Assembly: GCF_932294415.1 (NCBI RefSeq)
Contig: NC_065545.1
Span: 43,066,327 to 43,130,326 of the forward strand
DNA: 64,000 bases
From: Quercus robur
Taxonomy: Eukaryota > Streptophyta > Magnoliopsida > Fagales > Fagaceae
Direction of reading: 5' to 3'
Within the stretch, counting starts at the first letter, position 1, and every line of letters begins with the position of its first letter. The translations under genes were made by a program, and so were the position numbers. Shown piece after piece: positions 1 through 12,142 of this stretch. The notes under the pieces are model-generated. The model had not been told where the DNA came from. It made no database searches and worked only from the letters and a program-made list of their open reading frames with translations.

Positions 1-174
1 AAAAAGAGCAAATAAAGTAAAAGCAAATATAAGAGTGTCCTCGGTCCGTGGCTGTTGGGATTGTCCATCATCTGTAGCATGAAGGGTGCTAGAAACCTCT
101 GGATCAACATAGGCGTCAATCACTTTGACCAGCTCCCTCATACTAGTAGTTTCCTCCTCGTCCACAACATCGGT

Positions 175-2252
175 CTAACTCTGGGAAGGGGGTGGAGGAG
201 CCGGGTATGGAATCTGACTTGGGTCTCTCAAAGGGGAGTCCTCGACCACTCCCATCACCTGAAGGGCCACTAGCCAACCCTCCCCGAACCCATAAAGTCG
301 GGCTTGATGAACAACAGGCTCCGCAGACTTCTTGGCATCTGTAAATCCCTGTTCGTACCATTTGTTTTCGCAGGCTTCAAGGGCTGCTTTAAGGTCAGTT
401 ATTTGGTTGGCCTGGGCCAAGTTGAGACTGTTCGCCTCTACTAATTTCAGCTCGACGCCCTCCAGTCGACCCTCCACCTCAGCTCTTCTCTTCTCCGCCA
501 ATTGTTGAGCTTTCTCCGAGGATTGAGCTTTTTTCTCCACAACCTCGGCAGCCTTGCCTTTCTCCTTCACATTGTCATTGGCAACGTCTTTCAAAGCTTT
601 TTCCCGCTCGGCATCCTCAGCGAGGTCCTTCAGTCTCTCACTAAGGATATGAGTCATCTGTGTGGACTGATAACGCAAAAACAAGTGTTAGAATAAAAGA
701 ATACTTCCTGTATTTAAATAAATGAAAAAGAAGGGAGAGAGAAATTACCGTGATGGTGTGCCACTGTAGCCGTCGTACCAACGAATCCTCGTCCCCTTCA
801 GAGAAAAAGCGAACGTCCTCGGGCAGCAGTAAGCTATGCACTAGGCTCTGTGCAACCCTTCCCCCCTCGCCCTTATCCCATATTATTGCACTGGTCGTGG
901 CTGGTAGAGGCCCCTTTCCAAGCTTGAAGGTAGGTTGCCAGGGGACTACGGGCTGGGAGGAGGACGCTACATTCTCGCTAGCCTGAATGGTAGACGGAGA
1001 TTCAGCAACTGGCTCCCGGATCATGATCCCGTTGGACAGTCGGGGTGGGGTCTTTAATGGGGCATCGTCGGAGCCTTTGGCGGTTGATCATCAAGGCATT
1101 CTTTCCTTTTTTGCACGGCTAGAAGAGGGGGGAGGAGGAGCACGGCCCTTTCCCTGGGGCTATTGAGACTCGTCGGAGGGTTGGGAGCTAGGCAAGAATC
1201 GGCTGACCATCATTTTTCGCCTTGTCACCATCTTGGCGTCTGGGTCGACCTCGGCTGCATCTTGCTCGACTGGCGGGGCCAGATCTACCTGTTCTTCAAC
1301 GGGAACATGCTCCTAACGGCTTTAAGAGACATGCTCGGCAGATTCGTCCCTGATCGGGGCGAGATTGTCCGTGGTTATATAGCGCAGACCGAGGTCCTAG
1401 GCTTCACCAAAGGTCTGCTTTGGAGGGAGGAAGTTCGCGTGCCGCACATCTATGTAAGACAGCAAAGGGCTATCCAACAATAGGTCTTGGCTGAAGGGTT
1501 GCCAAGTCCTGTATACAGGGACACAACCAAGTATGAGATGCAATGCCCAGAGCTGCCCGTCAGTGTGAACGAATATCTCGGACTTGAGGACAAAATTCAA
1601 GTCCCTTTCGTGCACCACCCTAAGGTCCGGGACGAATTCTTTGCTGTCTGCAACAAAGGAACATAGTAAGTTAGTACCTGGATGGATAAAACAAACGGGA
1701 GTAAACAAAAAGGAAAATAAGATGGACGCGTAGGCAATACGAACCAACTTCGCGCGGTGGGAGTGAGCAGGGGAGCTCATCGGCAAACCAATTGCCGCTC
1801 ACCCAGACAAACTCCCCGGCTAAGTTTCTGTTTGAATAAGGTAGGCATGAAATCAGCCATACCCGGTAATCCCTAACTTTTAAATAATAGTTGGTCTTTT
1901 TATTTCCACACAGGCTATACATGAAATTTATGTCATGGTGGTTCAACTACAAACCGTATAATTGATTCAACCTATCAACACAACTAACTACTTGGTAAAA
2001 GTTGGGAGGAAGCTGCTCGGGGCTTAAACCGTAAAACCTAAGGGTATTAAGTAAGAGTGGACTCACTGGAAATCTAACCCCACCCTCCAAAATTGACATC
2101 AAAGGGAAGAAGGCAGTACTCGACCCGGAATGCCTGTAAAGAGCAATCTCGCTCTCATGGCAATATGCCACATTCACATCCTCAGGGATGTTGAATGTCT
2201 GCCTAAAAGTGGCTAGATATGCCCTAGTATTTAATAGGTGAGCAAAACCCAT
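175..2252 (-). pseudogene. Degenerate antisense ORF of an LTR retrotransposon (plant 'putative gypsy-type transposase' family)
   Basis: Reading down the minus strand, 2252-1947 begins with Met and carries the family core (FPLMSILEGGVRFPVSPLLL, then LPPNFYQ). A single in-frame TAG at 1947-1949 separates it from its continuation at 1946-1745 (VSGNWF). A likely intron 1744-1648 leads to DSKEFVPDL at 1647, and more in-frame stops follow near 1397 and 1330. From 1024 to about 750 there is a low-complexity linker. At 684-175 there is a charged coiled coil rich in Ala, Glu and Lys, then a WYEQGF motif and a Pro-rich tail. This domain order is typical of TE-encoded plant proteins of the PF04195 type. 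It lies antisense to the 3' LTR that starts at 2715, as reported for extra antisense ORFs of Tat-lineage Ty3/gypsy elements. Function is unknown. The stops show this copy is dead. Confidence 0.72.
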
Positions 2253-2700
2253 CCTAAGCTCTAGAATTGAAGGAAGAGACTAAAACAAGAGAGAAAGGTA
2301 GAGAAACTTACTTTGGGCTCTAAAAAGGAAGGGTGCTCTGGGTTGAAGGGTGAACACACAGAGAACTATACACAGCAGAGAGGAAATTTGGTGAGCGAAG
2401 AATGCAAAAGTGGGAGAATGATTCAAAATATTGGGACTAAAAGGGATAGAATAAATACCATTTAATAAATAAAGGGCGGGAAACTCTACGAATCCCATCA
2501 CAAACGCCACACGCATGCCGCCTTAGTTCACGAACCGTCAAGTTATAATGACGGCTTAGTCAAACGTCAGATACAACGCGTCTTTTGATTTGAGGGCACC
2601 TTAATTAATCTCTCAACCGCCTAATGCCTACTGATTGAACTTCCTGGGTCGCTGCTGTCCCTTGAACTCCTTGATTCGCCCTTGGGTTCCAAGCACGAAT

Positions 2701-2710
2701 CAAGGGGGGG
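2701..2710 (+). other. Polypurine tract (plus-strand primer site)
   Basis: A CAAGGGGGGG tract sits four bases before the TGTACGG that opens the LTR at 2715. This is the normal place for the polypurine tract that primes second-strand synthesis. It fixes the element as plus-oriented, with its interior to the left. Confidence 0.6.
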
Positions 2711-2714
2711 CTAA

Positions 2715-3378
2715 TGTACGGCACCGGGCCTCCAGAGCCATTTGGGCCTTAGATCCAAGCTGTACGGTATGTCCTGCGGTTCCTGACACCCTTGTCAGAA
2801 ACTGGGCCGAAGCTAGGGCCATGGGAGCAAATTCTGCAGTATCATGTCTAGCCCAAAACCTGTTGGGCCGGTCGTTGAAATATGTGCTTGTCAATTCGTG
2901 GCCGGGAAGTTGCCCGGCGTGTCCCACCTCCTATGCGTGTGAGTGCTCGGGAAGGCCATATCCCGGATGCTCGACGACTCCTTGGCAAATTCCGCCGCCG
3001 AACATCATCCCTTCCTTGTAGTAGGAACCAGTTCCAATGTCACTCACACCACACTCCTAACTAAACATCCACTTAGTGATAACAGTATTGGACCTCCATT
3101 CCCACTAGCCTCGAGAGTAATCATGATTTTCCCACTAATTTTGAACTATAAATATATGAGGTTAAGGAAAGGGAATGGTTGTTGAAAGTCTGAAAGGAGA
3201 GTCTCAAATCTAGATTAATAGCTACAAAGAGTGAAAGGAAAGTAGTACTGAGGTTGTAAAAATATTGCTGGGTCTCTAGGTTAGAATCACCTAAAGTAGG
3301 AATTCAAAGCCCACATTATAAGTATATTGTGAGCCCAAGAGCGAGACAGGTCTATTAAGCTCGTTTAAGGTGCGCACA
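2715..3378 (+). mobile_element. 3' LTR of a large Ty3/gypsy-like retrotransposon
   Basis: The sequence starts TGTACGGCACCGGGCC directly after a polypurine tract. It contains a promoter-like TATA region near 3145 (CTATAAATATATG) and plausibly ends GTGCGCACA at 3378. The right end is uncertain by tens of bases because the 5' LTR and target duplication lie outside the window. The GC-rich first half differs sharply from the surrounding AT-rich DNA. The element body, with the antisense gene, lies to the left. Confidence 0.55.
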
Positions 3379-3973
3379 AATGTCTTTATTAGAAACACTA
3401 TAAATTGTCAATTAAGCTACAAGCTTTTTGCAAAAAATTAAACTAATTTGCTTGAAACTACATCTATTTCACCTTTTGAAAAAATATGTTAATAACAAAT
3501 AAACTTAACCAAAATCGCACAAAATTAAGTTCTGTGCAACAGGAGCTTTGTGTCTTAGCAATACCGTTGACTCTCTCCTCTTGATAGGATCTGGAACCGA
3601 TCGAAGAGAAAAAAAAAATGAATTTCTTAAATGGCAACAATTTTAACAAAATAAAATAAAGTCCACAGATTTTGTAAAATACTCAAGATCAAGAGATGTA
3701 TAACAACGTTGGATAATTGTAAACACATTATCCACTAAAAAGATTTTTGGGAAGATTTTCATATTAATTCTTTAAAAGTTTCATCTATTGTTAGATGAAA
3801 AGAATAGTAAAACCTAACAAACCACATAAAATGTGTAAATTTTTATTGTTTTTTTTATTAAAAAAAAAATTCCTAATTAAATAGTTACAATAGAAGATAG
3901 AAAATTTGAAGCCTAAATGTTTTAGAAATAACACGAAGTGCCAATTAATTGACTTACAAAAATCTTGACATAG

Positions 3974-4726
3974 GTTTTTGTAGGGGCACAATTCTAGTGG
4001 CCCAATCCTTGTTGGTCAAGTCTTGGTCCAAAAAGTCCCCCACAATGAATTTTTTGTAGAGTATGGGCTAAAGAACTTGGTTTTAGTTAGCTTAAATGGT
4101 TTGTTGCATGGGTTAAGAAAATACAGAAAGAAGAACGAGAAAGATGGACGTGAAGAGAGATCCCTCTTAAGTGATCAGGCTTGAAACTTCATTCCTAAGC
4201 ATATATTAATACAGTAAAATTTCTCTTTTGTGTTCCTCCTCTCCTCTTTTTTCCGTCCCCTTCTCTTGGGGGACTTTTACATATTATATAGGCCCTCTCC
4301 TATCATCTGGGCTTTACACTTGTTGATCATCCAAACCCCTACTTGAGCACCTGTCCTATCAGACACCCTTATCAATTCTTTGTGAGTTGCAGTGGCCAAG
4401 ATAGCATTGTTCAGGGGTCTTCTCTTCATTAATGCGGCCAGGAGAGTAATTGTGATGCATTTAATGTGGTGGTGGCAGCCTTTGCTGAGATATTTTGGGT
4501 TTCCTTCCTTTTTACGTATTTGGGGGATGGACTACAGTAGCTTGGACGCACCTTTGATCTGGATTTTGCAGTGTCCGATGAGGAATTACTCCTCGGACAT
4601 GTTCTCTTTGCCCCAGTGGGCCTAAATAAGGATTGCCTGGGCCACGATGTCTCCTCAGAAGAACTAGTCCTCGGACGGGCCTAGGGCCCAACCAACTTAT
4701 TATTCTGGGCCGGTCCCCACAGTTTT
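3974..4726 (-). mobile_element. Solo LTR with perfect 5-bp target duplication
   Basis: The LTR runs 3979-4721 (743 bp) in reverse orientation: as printed it begins TGTAGGGGCAC and ends GGTCCCCACA. GTTTT flanks it on both sides (3974-3978 and 4722-4726), so the boundaries are firm. No internal region remains, so it is the product of LTR-LTR recombination. It shares blocks with the LTR at 44452-45248, such as CACTTGTTGATCATC and TGTCCTATCAGACA, and has CCTCGGAC motifs. Confidence 0.85.
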
Positions 4727-5441
4727 CATGCTTAAACTCAACGTTTTTTCATAATAATGGTCAATACTTATTATTACTCCAAAATACTTGTTAATGGTTC
4801 TGTCAAATTACTACACAAAATTAGAAGTCGAAGCCAATTTGATGCAAGTTATCTATCAAAAAAAAAAACTTTGATGCAAGTTGAAATCAGTTTTGTTTAT
4901 TCCTTTTTGCCAAAGGCAAACTTGAGGCATGCATGATCATTAATTCACCATTTTTTTAATTACTCAATAGTTGAGGGCCGGTAATTTGAATATGTCTTGA
5001 ATGTTTCTATCAAAAATATCAAGTGATACTAACTAATTGAGCTGCAAAATTCTTGACCTCATCTATTCATCATTTGATACGAGAGTTGAGCCGACACCAT
5101 TAATTCCACTTAGCTATGACGTTTGTTATCAAAAGTTTTTTTGACTTTCTCCTTAGATTAAGACTCTTAGACTAATACACGCAATTAGGAGACCCTACGG
5201 AATAATTATTGCCAACTAAAAGACATTACTTTTTTTCTTTATGCAAAAAACTCAATCACAATCTCAAAAGGACAACACGATAGAAGAGTCAAAATGCTAG
5301 CATATCACTTAACAACAGATGGTGCAGCTCAGTTGAGTAGTGTCAAAGAAATTAACTTATGGATGTGATAATGTAATGACAACATAAAAAAAGGAAAAGT
5401 ATATAACCTTTGCTTGTCATAAGTAATATAATTTGCTACGA
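4727..5441. other. AT-rich non-coding DNA with one tiny LINE insertion
   Basis: No coding exon was found. It may belong to the long first intron of the truncated PLR-like gene downstream. The only structure is the 19-bp poly(A)-tailed insert at 4851-4869, listed separately. Confidence 0.5.
4838..4882 (+). mobile_element. Nineteen-base LINE remnant between 13-bp target duplications
   Basis: The 13-mer TTTGATGCAAGTT occurs at 4838-4850 and again at 4870-4882. Between them lies only ATCTATCAAAAAAAAAAAC (4851-4869). The L1 elements elsewhere in this window end in TTACCTATCAAAAAA, so the insert matches the extreme 3' end and tail of that family. It looks like an almost completely 5'-truncated LINE insertion. 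Confidence 0.65.
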
Positions 5442-5723
5442 GGGCGTTTGGATTCCAAGGAATCCTGCGTCCACGTTTTGGTGTTGCGTTTTTTTTGTTT
5501 TTTTGTTTTTTTTTTTTTTTCTTTTGCCTGCATATGTTGACTTTGGGGGACAAAATACACTGTTATGAACAGTGTATGTACTGTACATACACTGTTTATA
5601 TATTAAAAAATATTAAAAATGGGTCCCACAGTACTATTCACACATTTAAAAATTATTTTGCTACAGTGTTTTCAGTTTTCAATTTTCAGTTTCAGCAACA
5701 ATAAGCTCAATCCAAATGGACCC
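5442..5723. mobile_element. Harbinger-like MITE, copy 1
   Basis: The ends GGGCGTTTGGATT and (reverse complement) GGGTCCATTTGGATT form terminal inverted repeats. The interior, with GGGTCCCACAGTACTATTCA and CTACAGTGTTTTCAG, is shared in reverse with the MITEs at 18507-19592 and 22697-22889. It holds a T-rich run near 5490-5520. No clear target duplication was seen for this copy, so the ends are approximate. Confidence 0.6.
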
Positions 5724-6032
5724 TATATATATCTTTCCTTAAGTGGAGTTTGTAGTGTGTCGTTGTATTAAAACCTTATTCTTTTTATTTTGTGTGTGTT
5801 TGTTTTTCAAAATATATATGACTTCAGTTAGAGTATACATCTATTTAAGAAACTCTTTATGAGAAATTGAAAAAAAAAAATTGTCAAAATAGTTAATCAC
5901 TTTTTCATTTTCCCATAAAATGTTTCTTAAAATTGTTTATTAGAGTAAAACCTCTCCCTCTTTTTCATTTGATACGTTAAGTATATTCGACGCTACTTGA
6001 TGTATAGTAACATTTTGCACCAAATTTTGTAG

Positions 6033-6856
6033 CGTTTCTTACCATCTGAGTTTGGTACGGACCCCTCACGGATGGGACATGCTCTTGAACCTGGAAGAGT
6101 GTCATTTGATGAGAAAATGAGAGTGAGAAGAGCAATAGAGGATGCTAAAATCCCCTTCACTTATGTAACTGCTAATTGCTTTGCTGGTTACTTTGCTGGC
6201 AACCTTTCTCAAATGGGAACACTCTTGCCTCCAAGGGATAAAGTTACCGTCTATGGTGATGGCAACGTCAAAGGTACTCTCTCTCTCTCTCTCTCGATAG
6301 AAAATAAATTAAGACAAAAATGCAATAATTTACATAACTACACTGTTAATGATATTTTAGACTAAAACAAAATGTGGTGTATTTTTGCGGTAGTGGTTTA
6401 CATGGATGAAGACGACGTGGCCTTATACACAATTAAAACAATAGATGATCCTCGAACATTAAACAAAACACTGAACATTCGGCCTCCTGAAAACATTCTC
6501 TCCCAGAGGGAATTAGTGGAGAAGTGGGAGAAACTTATTGGGAAGGAACTACAAAAGATTAGTTTTTCACAAGAGGACTTTCTCGCCTCCATGAAAGGTA
6601 AAAAAACCAAGAATCTTCTCTGAACCCCTTCCTTATATGCCTTTTAGTTTACTTGTCCAACATTATATATTTATTTTCCTATACATATGCAGGACTGGAC
6701 TTTGCTAGCCAGGTAGGAGTTGGTCATTACTATCACTTTTTCTATGAAGGTTGTTTGACGAACTTTGAAATAGGGGAGGAGGGTGAAGAAGCTTCAGAGC
6801 TCTATCCAGATGTGAAATATACACGCATGGATGAATACCTAAAGATGCATCTATAA
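6033..6856 (+). CDS. Pinoresinol-lariciresinol reductase-like gene, exons 2-4 only
   Basis: Exons: 6033-6273, 6394-6597 and 6693-6856 (TAA), with AG/GT borders and phases 0/1/1, identical in layout to the complete copy at 12143-17100. The protein starts RFLPSEFGTDPS. It keeps the catalytic lysine in FDEKM, then GDGNVK, DEDDVALYTIKTIDDP, LNIRPPENILSQRE and a YPDVKYTRMDEYL end. No stop or frameshift interrupts these exons. The first exon, encoding the GGTGxxG NADPH site, is absent from 1-6032. It may lie left of the window, separated by an intron of more than 6 kb holding the retroelements described, or it may be lost. Without it the protein could not bind NADPH in the usual way. Family role: NADPH-dependent reduction of lignans. 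Whether this is a gene or a pseudogene cannot be decided here. Confidence 0.8.
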
Positions 6857-8142
6857 GTACACCATGTCCATGTGATGTCTCACTCATCGCTAGCTAGCTT
6901 CCAGTTGTTTCAGTGTGTGAAACAAGGCCCTTCGATCGATCGGTTACCCAATATTCATTGGGCTTCCAAGGTTCATTGGACTTCTGTCTAAAGATGCCTT
7001 TTGAACTTAGTCAACACCTCCATTCGTCACCGCGGATGTTTGGTACATACACTTAAAAATATGTATTTTATTGTTTAAAAATATATATGAAAATATATGT
7101 AGTTAAAAAAATATATAAAAATACATGTAATATTGTTTAAAAACTAAATACATATATTTAAGTTGCCATACCAATCGGACCTTATTTGCTTTGCAGCTTC
7201 TCCAATTACAAGATTGCTTCTTTTGTCTTTTGTCCTTTTTTTTTTTGTGGCTGGCCTTTTTTCGTCCAGCCGCCTTCTGTTTGTTGCGGAGGTTGTATTT
7301 CTCCTTTCTTTGTGGTATTCTTATTGGGTCTGTGTGTTTGTTTGCTTCCCTCTGAGGTTGTTATAATTTATATAAATATTTACTAATTGAACAAAAAAAA
7401 CTAAATCCACAAGACTACTATGTAATAATATATATTAGTACACAAAAACCAATGTGTGGAATATTTTATTATTTAATAACTAAATTTTATGTTGGTCTAT
7501 CTACCATCATCATAAGTAAATAAAAATATTCAACCCAAACCTATGAAATTTTTACCTAAAGTAAAACCAATTGACCCGTACCGGACCCTTTTTTTTTGGT
7601 CGAGTTGGGTCAACTCATCTGATTCATGACTTAACCCATCTTTCAAAATTTATTATTATTATTATTTTTTTAAATCAAACCAAATAAGCTAGCAAAAATC
7701 ATTTTAAATGCTAAACCATGTAAAGGTAGCATGATGTTAACCATCCAAAGTTAATGACTACATTGAATCAAATAGCAACCAGCATAAAGTTTTCTTTTTA
7801 GTTTGACCACGGAGCAACAAGATTCAAAGAAATTGAGCTTTTAATATAAATTTTGAGATCATCAATTAGCTTAGATTGAAACATCTCCACATCCTTTGGG
7901 GGGATAAAATGTTCAGAGCATTGGTCTAAAACCCAAATTTCTAAAATAAAACTATAAAATTCTTGCCATTGTAAGTGAACCAACACCTCTTTCACTATTT
8001 CCAAGGGGAACAAAGTATGCATTTGAGAGGTCAAGGGTTGAATTAATGTGCCCTTGTTGCACCACTAAAGTTATGGACACTTACTATTCTATTTTTTAAA
8101 ATAAATTTTTTTAGTTATAATTTTATGAATTTTATTTTTATG

Positions 8143-8178
<36 letters not shown>

Positions 8179-9586
8179 AACAACAACAACAACAACAACC
8201 AAAACCAAAACCAAAACTACATCATTTTTGGGCATTTATGGCAAATCACCTAACTTTTATGGTGATGGTATCTTAGCAAACTTTGAATCATTTAAACTTA
8301 AGAATCTATGTTTTATTTAACTGCTTCATTAATGAAGTTGTTTATTAATGAATGTAACATATCTGTTACATTAATTGTTATAACAATAGAAAGGATTTTA
8401 TGGCTGATCATATCCTTTCTGAATATTATAAATATTATCAAGGCCCCACTTGTAAAGGGTGTGAGAAGAGAAAAGAAAACTCTTGTTAATCCTGACCAGT
8501 TGGGAGAATAGCCTGATTGCTTGTGAGGTTCTTGAATAATATAATTTAGTAAGAAATTTCTCACATCTTATTGTTGATTTTTATTACACATGCACATGAT
8601 ATAATTGTTAATTGATAGATGTATTATATCTGTTTCTCTTGAATTACTTTTTAAATAAAATTCTAACAATCGGAACTGTCAAGCATGTTTAGGCCAATAC
8701 GAATGCTTTACATCACTACTATGCCAAGCAAATTGTGATGGTAAATTGTTTTATTTTATTACTTTAGGTAATTTTTGGATTTAAAAAAAAGAAATCAAAT
8801 TATTTTAATTTTTTATAGCTTTTCTAGGATATTTAATCGATGTTACATAATTAAATGATATGACATGTTTTCATTATTAAATGATATGACATGTTTTCAT
8901 TGGATCAACTATAAATCTATCAAAAAAAAAAAAAAAAAAACTATCAATCTATCAAATGTAAAATATTCTATATACAACAAAATATTAGAATACCTACCCC
9001 CTCAATCCCCTCATTATCCTAGTTTGAAATACATGATCTATAGTTCTATTTTATACTATAACTCCGACAATACGTTTCCTACCCCTCATAATTCTGGTTT
9101 GAAAATAAACATGATCTATAGTTGATGAATACTATGCCCACGACAATACATTACCCACCACACATATCCAGCACCTAATAGATTCTCAATGCTTTCTCAA
9201 AAAATAAAATAGATTCTCAATAAATGAGAAAATGTTTTCGAAAGAGTGTTCCCATTAACCAATAAGACTGGCACCAACCATATATGAATAAATAAACAAT
9301 ATAAATAACATTTAACATAATTATACTTTATTATGCTTCTCAAAAAAAAATTATACTTTTTTATAGGAGTTTTAAATAATTTTTTTTTTAAATATTAAGT
9401 ATTTTTAACACACATAGAGAGAGGGGATAAGGTATTAAAGAAATTAACAATAGTGTATATTCAAAATGACCTAATATATAAAATAAGTATGTTTGATCTT
9501 TTGTTCACGTTTTCCAACTTTGGCACATATAATTTTTTGAAAGCCTCAATTGTTTTTCACACAATTATTATATTTTAAATTGAAAT
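6857..9586. other. Intergenic region between the two PLR-like loci, left part
   Basis: After the stop codon the first few hundred bases resemble the 3' flank of the other PLR-like copy: GGGCTTCCAAGGTT occurs near 6960, and its counterpart in the other copy lies near 17130. Beyond that the DNA is AT-rich, with A-runs and an ACA repeat (8140-8210). A 26-bp unit is repeated in tandem at 8851-8902. The stretch around 8750-8910 resembles 19790-19940. No gene was recognised. Confidence 0.5.
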
Positions 9587-10367
9587 TGTGGGGCCAGAGA
9601 ATTTGTGATTCCGGCCCACTTTCCATTAGGGCCCAAGGCCCGCGCTGAGGAGAGTCGTTGCTGAGGACATGCAGCGAAAGTCCAAATGGCCTAGAGATGT
9701 AGCCAAGGATGACCCTGTCCTCGGCATCCCAAGGCCTAGAAGGGAAGAATGACACGCCATCAAAGGCAGCCCCCAAAACGCTCCCAGAAGAAAAGGCGAG
9801 TAGAATAGGATTCGCATGAGAGTACAGTGTGGGAGCGGTTCAAGGAAAAGACGTCACCTCCGCATTCAATGCGCCAATAAACGTCCTGGCCACATTGATG
9901 GGAAAAGACCCCTGAACAGTATGGTTTCAGTTATTGCAACTAACAGAAAGTGGGGGAAGGCGGCTGATGAGACAAGTACTCGAGTAGTTACCTGCCTAAT
10001 CAACAAATGGAAGGTCAGGATCAACTGAGAGGGGCTATATAATGTAAGAATTCATCCACCAAAAAGGAGGGGAGAGCATTATGCATCGACCCTTGAACCA
10101 TTGTAACCGAAGGTAAAAGGAATAATAAGAACATTAACCTCCTCTGACGAGGTCTAATGACCGGAGCCACTCAGGCCATGTCAGAGAGGAAGTCTTCTTG
10201 GGCAAACTCAGTTCACCTCTGTACGACCATCATGAACACCATGACTAAGAACTATCTGGTGACCAAAGCCTAGCCTTTTAGTTCACTCTCTACAAATTTA
10301 TTGTTTGGGTCTTTAACATTCGAACCCAATACACCAATTTGGGATCGTTACAAATTGAGTCCTTACA
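9587..10367 (+). mobile_element. Solo LTR, forward orientation
   Basis: The 781-bp LTR starts TGTGGGGCCAGAG and ends TTGAGTCCTTACA. The flanking bases are GAAAT (9582-9586) and GAAAA (10368-10372), a one-mismatch target duplication. A promoter-like GGGGCTATATAATG lies near 10032. No internal region follows. It is the same family as 18699-19452, which lies in the opposite orientation on the far side of the complete PLR-like gene. Confidence 0.8.
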
Positions 10368-12142
10368 GAAAAATTTTTTGCAATGGTTAGAATTACTATA
10401 TAATAAATAACATTTATAGTTTCCTAATATATTATATACATTTATCCAAAGTTCTCTCATGCTTTGCACGAGCTAAGGGACTAGCAAATAGAAAAATTAA
10501 ATGACAGTTTAAAAAAAAATGACATTGAATTTTTACATGGAAAACCCTTTAAAGAGAAGGGAAAAAAAAATTAAATTATGGAACATAGTGTAGTGAGACT
10601 TTAGCTATAAAATAATCAATTTAACAATCCTATTTAAAATAAATATTAAATGCTATCAAAACAGTAAGAACACTCCATTCTTGAGTCACAAATATTAATC
10701 TTAGCAAGTTCGTTTTCTACAATGGGAAATTATTGTATACTCCCATAGTACCATAAATACATATTCCCAAAGTACTATAAATACATACTTACTCCTCTCG
10801 CATGAATGGTAGGTCCCACTAATTAAATTCATGGTGGGATCCACTATGCATGTGAGAGGAAGGAATACATATTTATTGTACTTCGGGAGTATCTAATAAT
10901 TTTCCTTCTACAATAGTAACCTCACTAAATTAGTCATAAAATCCAAGCAAGTGGAAGAGAATTTCAAACAAGAACACCAAGTGTATGTTTGCTAAACTGT
11001 TTTTTTATATCAGTCAAAAACAATATTATATTTCTTAGGATAGAAAACTTGTTTGACAGAGAAAATGAAAACACTACACACAAGCGTATTTTCAATTTCT
11101 TGTTTGTAAAGGCCAATAAGAAGATGAAGAAAACCATTTTAAAGACTATAATTTAACGAACCTATTTTTTGTTTCAAATCTACCATGTGTGTTCATTTTT
11201 TTAAAAGCTGGCCTTGATAAACTCTTAGTTGTATTAACAGTTCACAAACGTGTAAAACTCAAATTAAGATGAATAAAAAATTATAATCATTTTTTTATTT
11301 ATTAATAATCATTCATTGAATTAATAGTATAGTTTATAAAATAATTTATGCCTTTAACATTTTTCTATTTATATATTTTTGTTGTAACACATTAAAGAAA
11401 AAAAAGTAAACATCATACGCATGCCGGGTACACTTCCACTTATTTTGGGTTAAGAACTTTTTTTGGTTGTCTACAGTGTCCATACATTCATTCAAGTGTG
11501 GACAGTGGATGGAGGGACCTGTCAATGTCATAAGATATCTCTGAGCACCCTTTATATATGTGGATCTCAGAGATTGTGGGCTCATCAAAGCATGGTTTTA
11601 AAAACCAAAAAGAATTCCTACCGTGACAAAGAATTATAAAAGAGGCTGATTATTGGTTTTTTGTGAGATCAAATCAATGATTGGACTAAGGATATCATAA
11701 TTAATAATTTTATAATTAAAAAATAATAAATAAATTATATAATAATTTTATAGTAAATAATAATATTTACTTTAAAAAATTTATATCATAAAAGTTTAAT
11801 CACAATCATTAAAAAAAACTTACAATGAAAAATAACTAACTCCCCCTACTATCTCACCTACAATCATTGGTATTAAATTTTCTCCACCAACCTCCACTTT
11901 CTTCTCTTTTTGCTCATTAAATCTTCTCCACATACCCCACTTTCTTATCCTTTTGCTCTTCGGAATACGGAATTCCACCTCAATTCAAAATTTGTTTCAT
12001 TAATAAACAAAGGAGGTGAAAGAATCAGTCCGGTTTTTAAAACCATGTGTCAAAGACTGAATATTGATTGATATGGCAGAGTGAATATTGATTAACAGAA
12101 GCAATTAAGCAAAAGAAAAGAAAAGAGTGAATATTGATTGAA
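10368..12142. other. Upstream region of the complete PLR-like gene
   Basis: AT-rich non-coding DNA. It contains the small Mutator-like MITE at 10724-10905. Just before the start codon, GAGTGAATATTGATTG and related copies recur between about 12055 and 12141. No exon was found. The promoter must lie here, but I cannot point to a specific TATA box with confidence. Confidence 0.45.
10715..10914. mobile_element. Mutator-like MITE with perfect 9-bp target duplication
   Basis: The element is 10724-10905 (182 bp). Its inverted ends are GGGAAATTATTGTATACTCC and GGAAAATTATTAGATACTCC. TTCTACAAT flanks it on both sides (10715-10723 and 10906-10914). A 9-bp duplication is diagnostic for Mutator-type transposition. 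Related sequence may also occur near 17275 and 24555-24702. Confidence 0.75.

Noticed and set aside
9546..10028. Open frames in both directions of 60-76 codons
   Set aside because: They lie inside the solo LTR and recur, reversed, in the LTR at 18699-19452. They show no protein family features.
12134..12142. Earlier start for the PLR-like protein
   Set aside because: The codon at 12134 is TTG. The ATG at 12143 has a good context and gives the usual N-terminus right before the NADPH motif.
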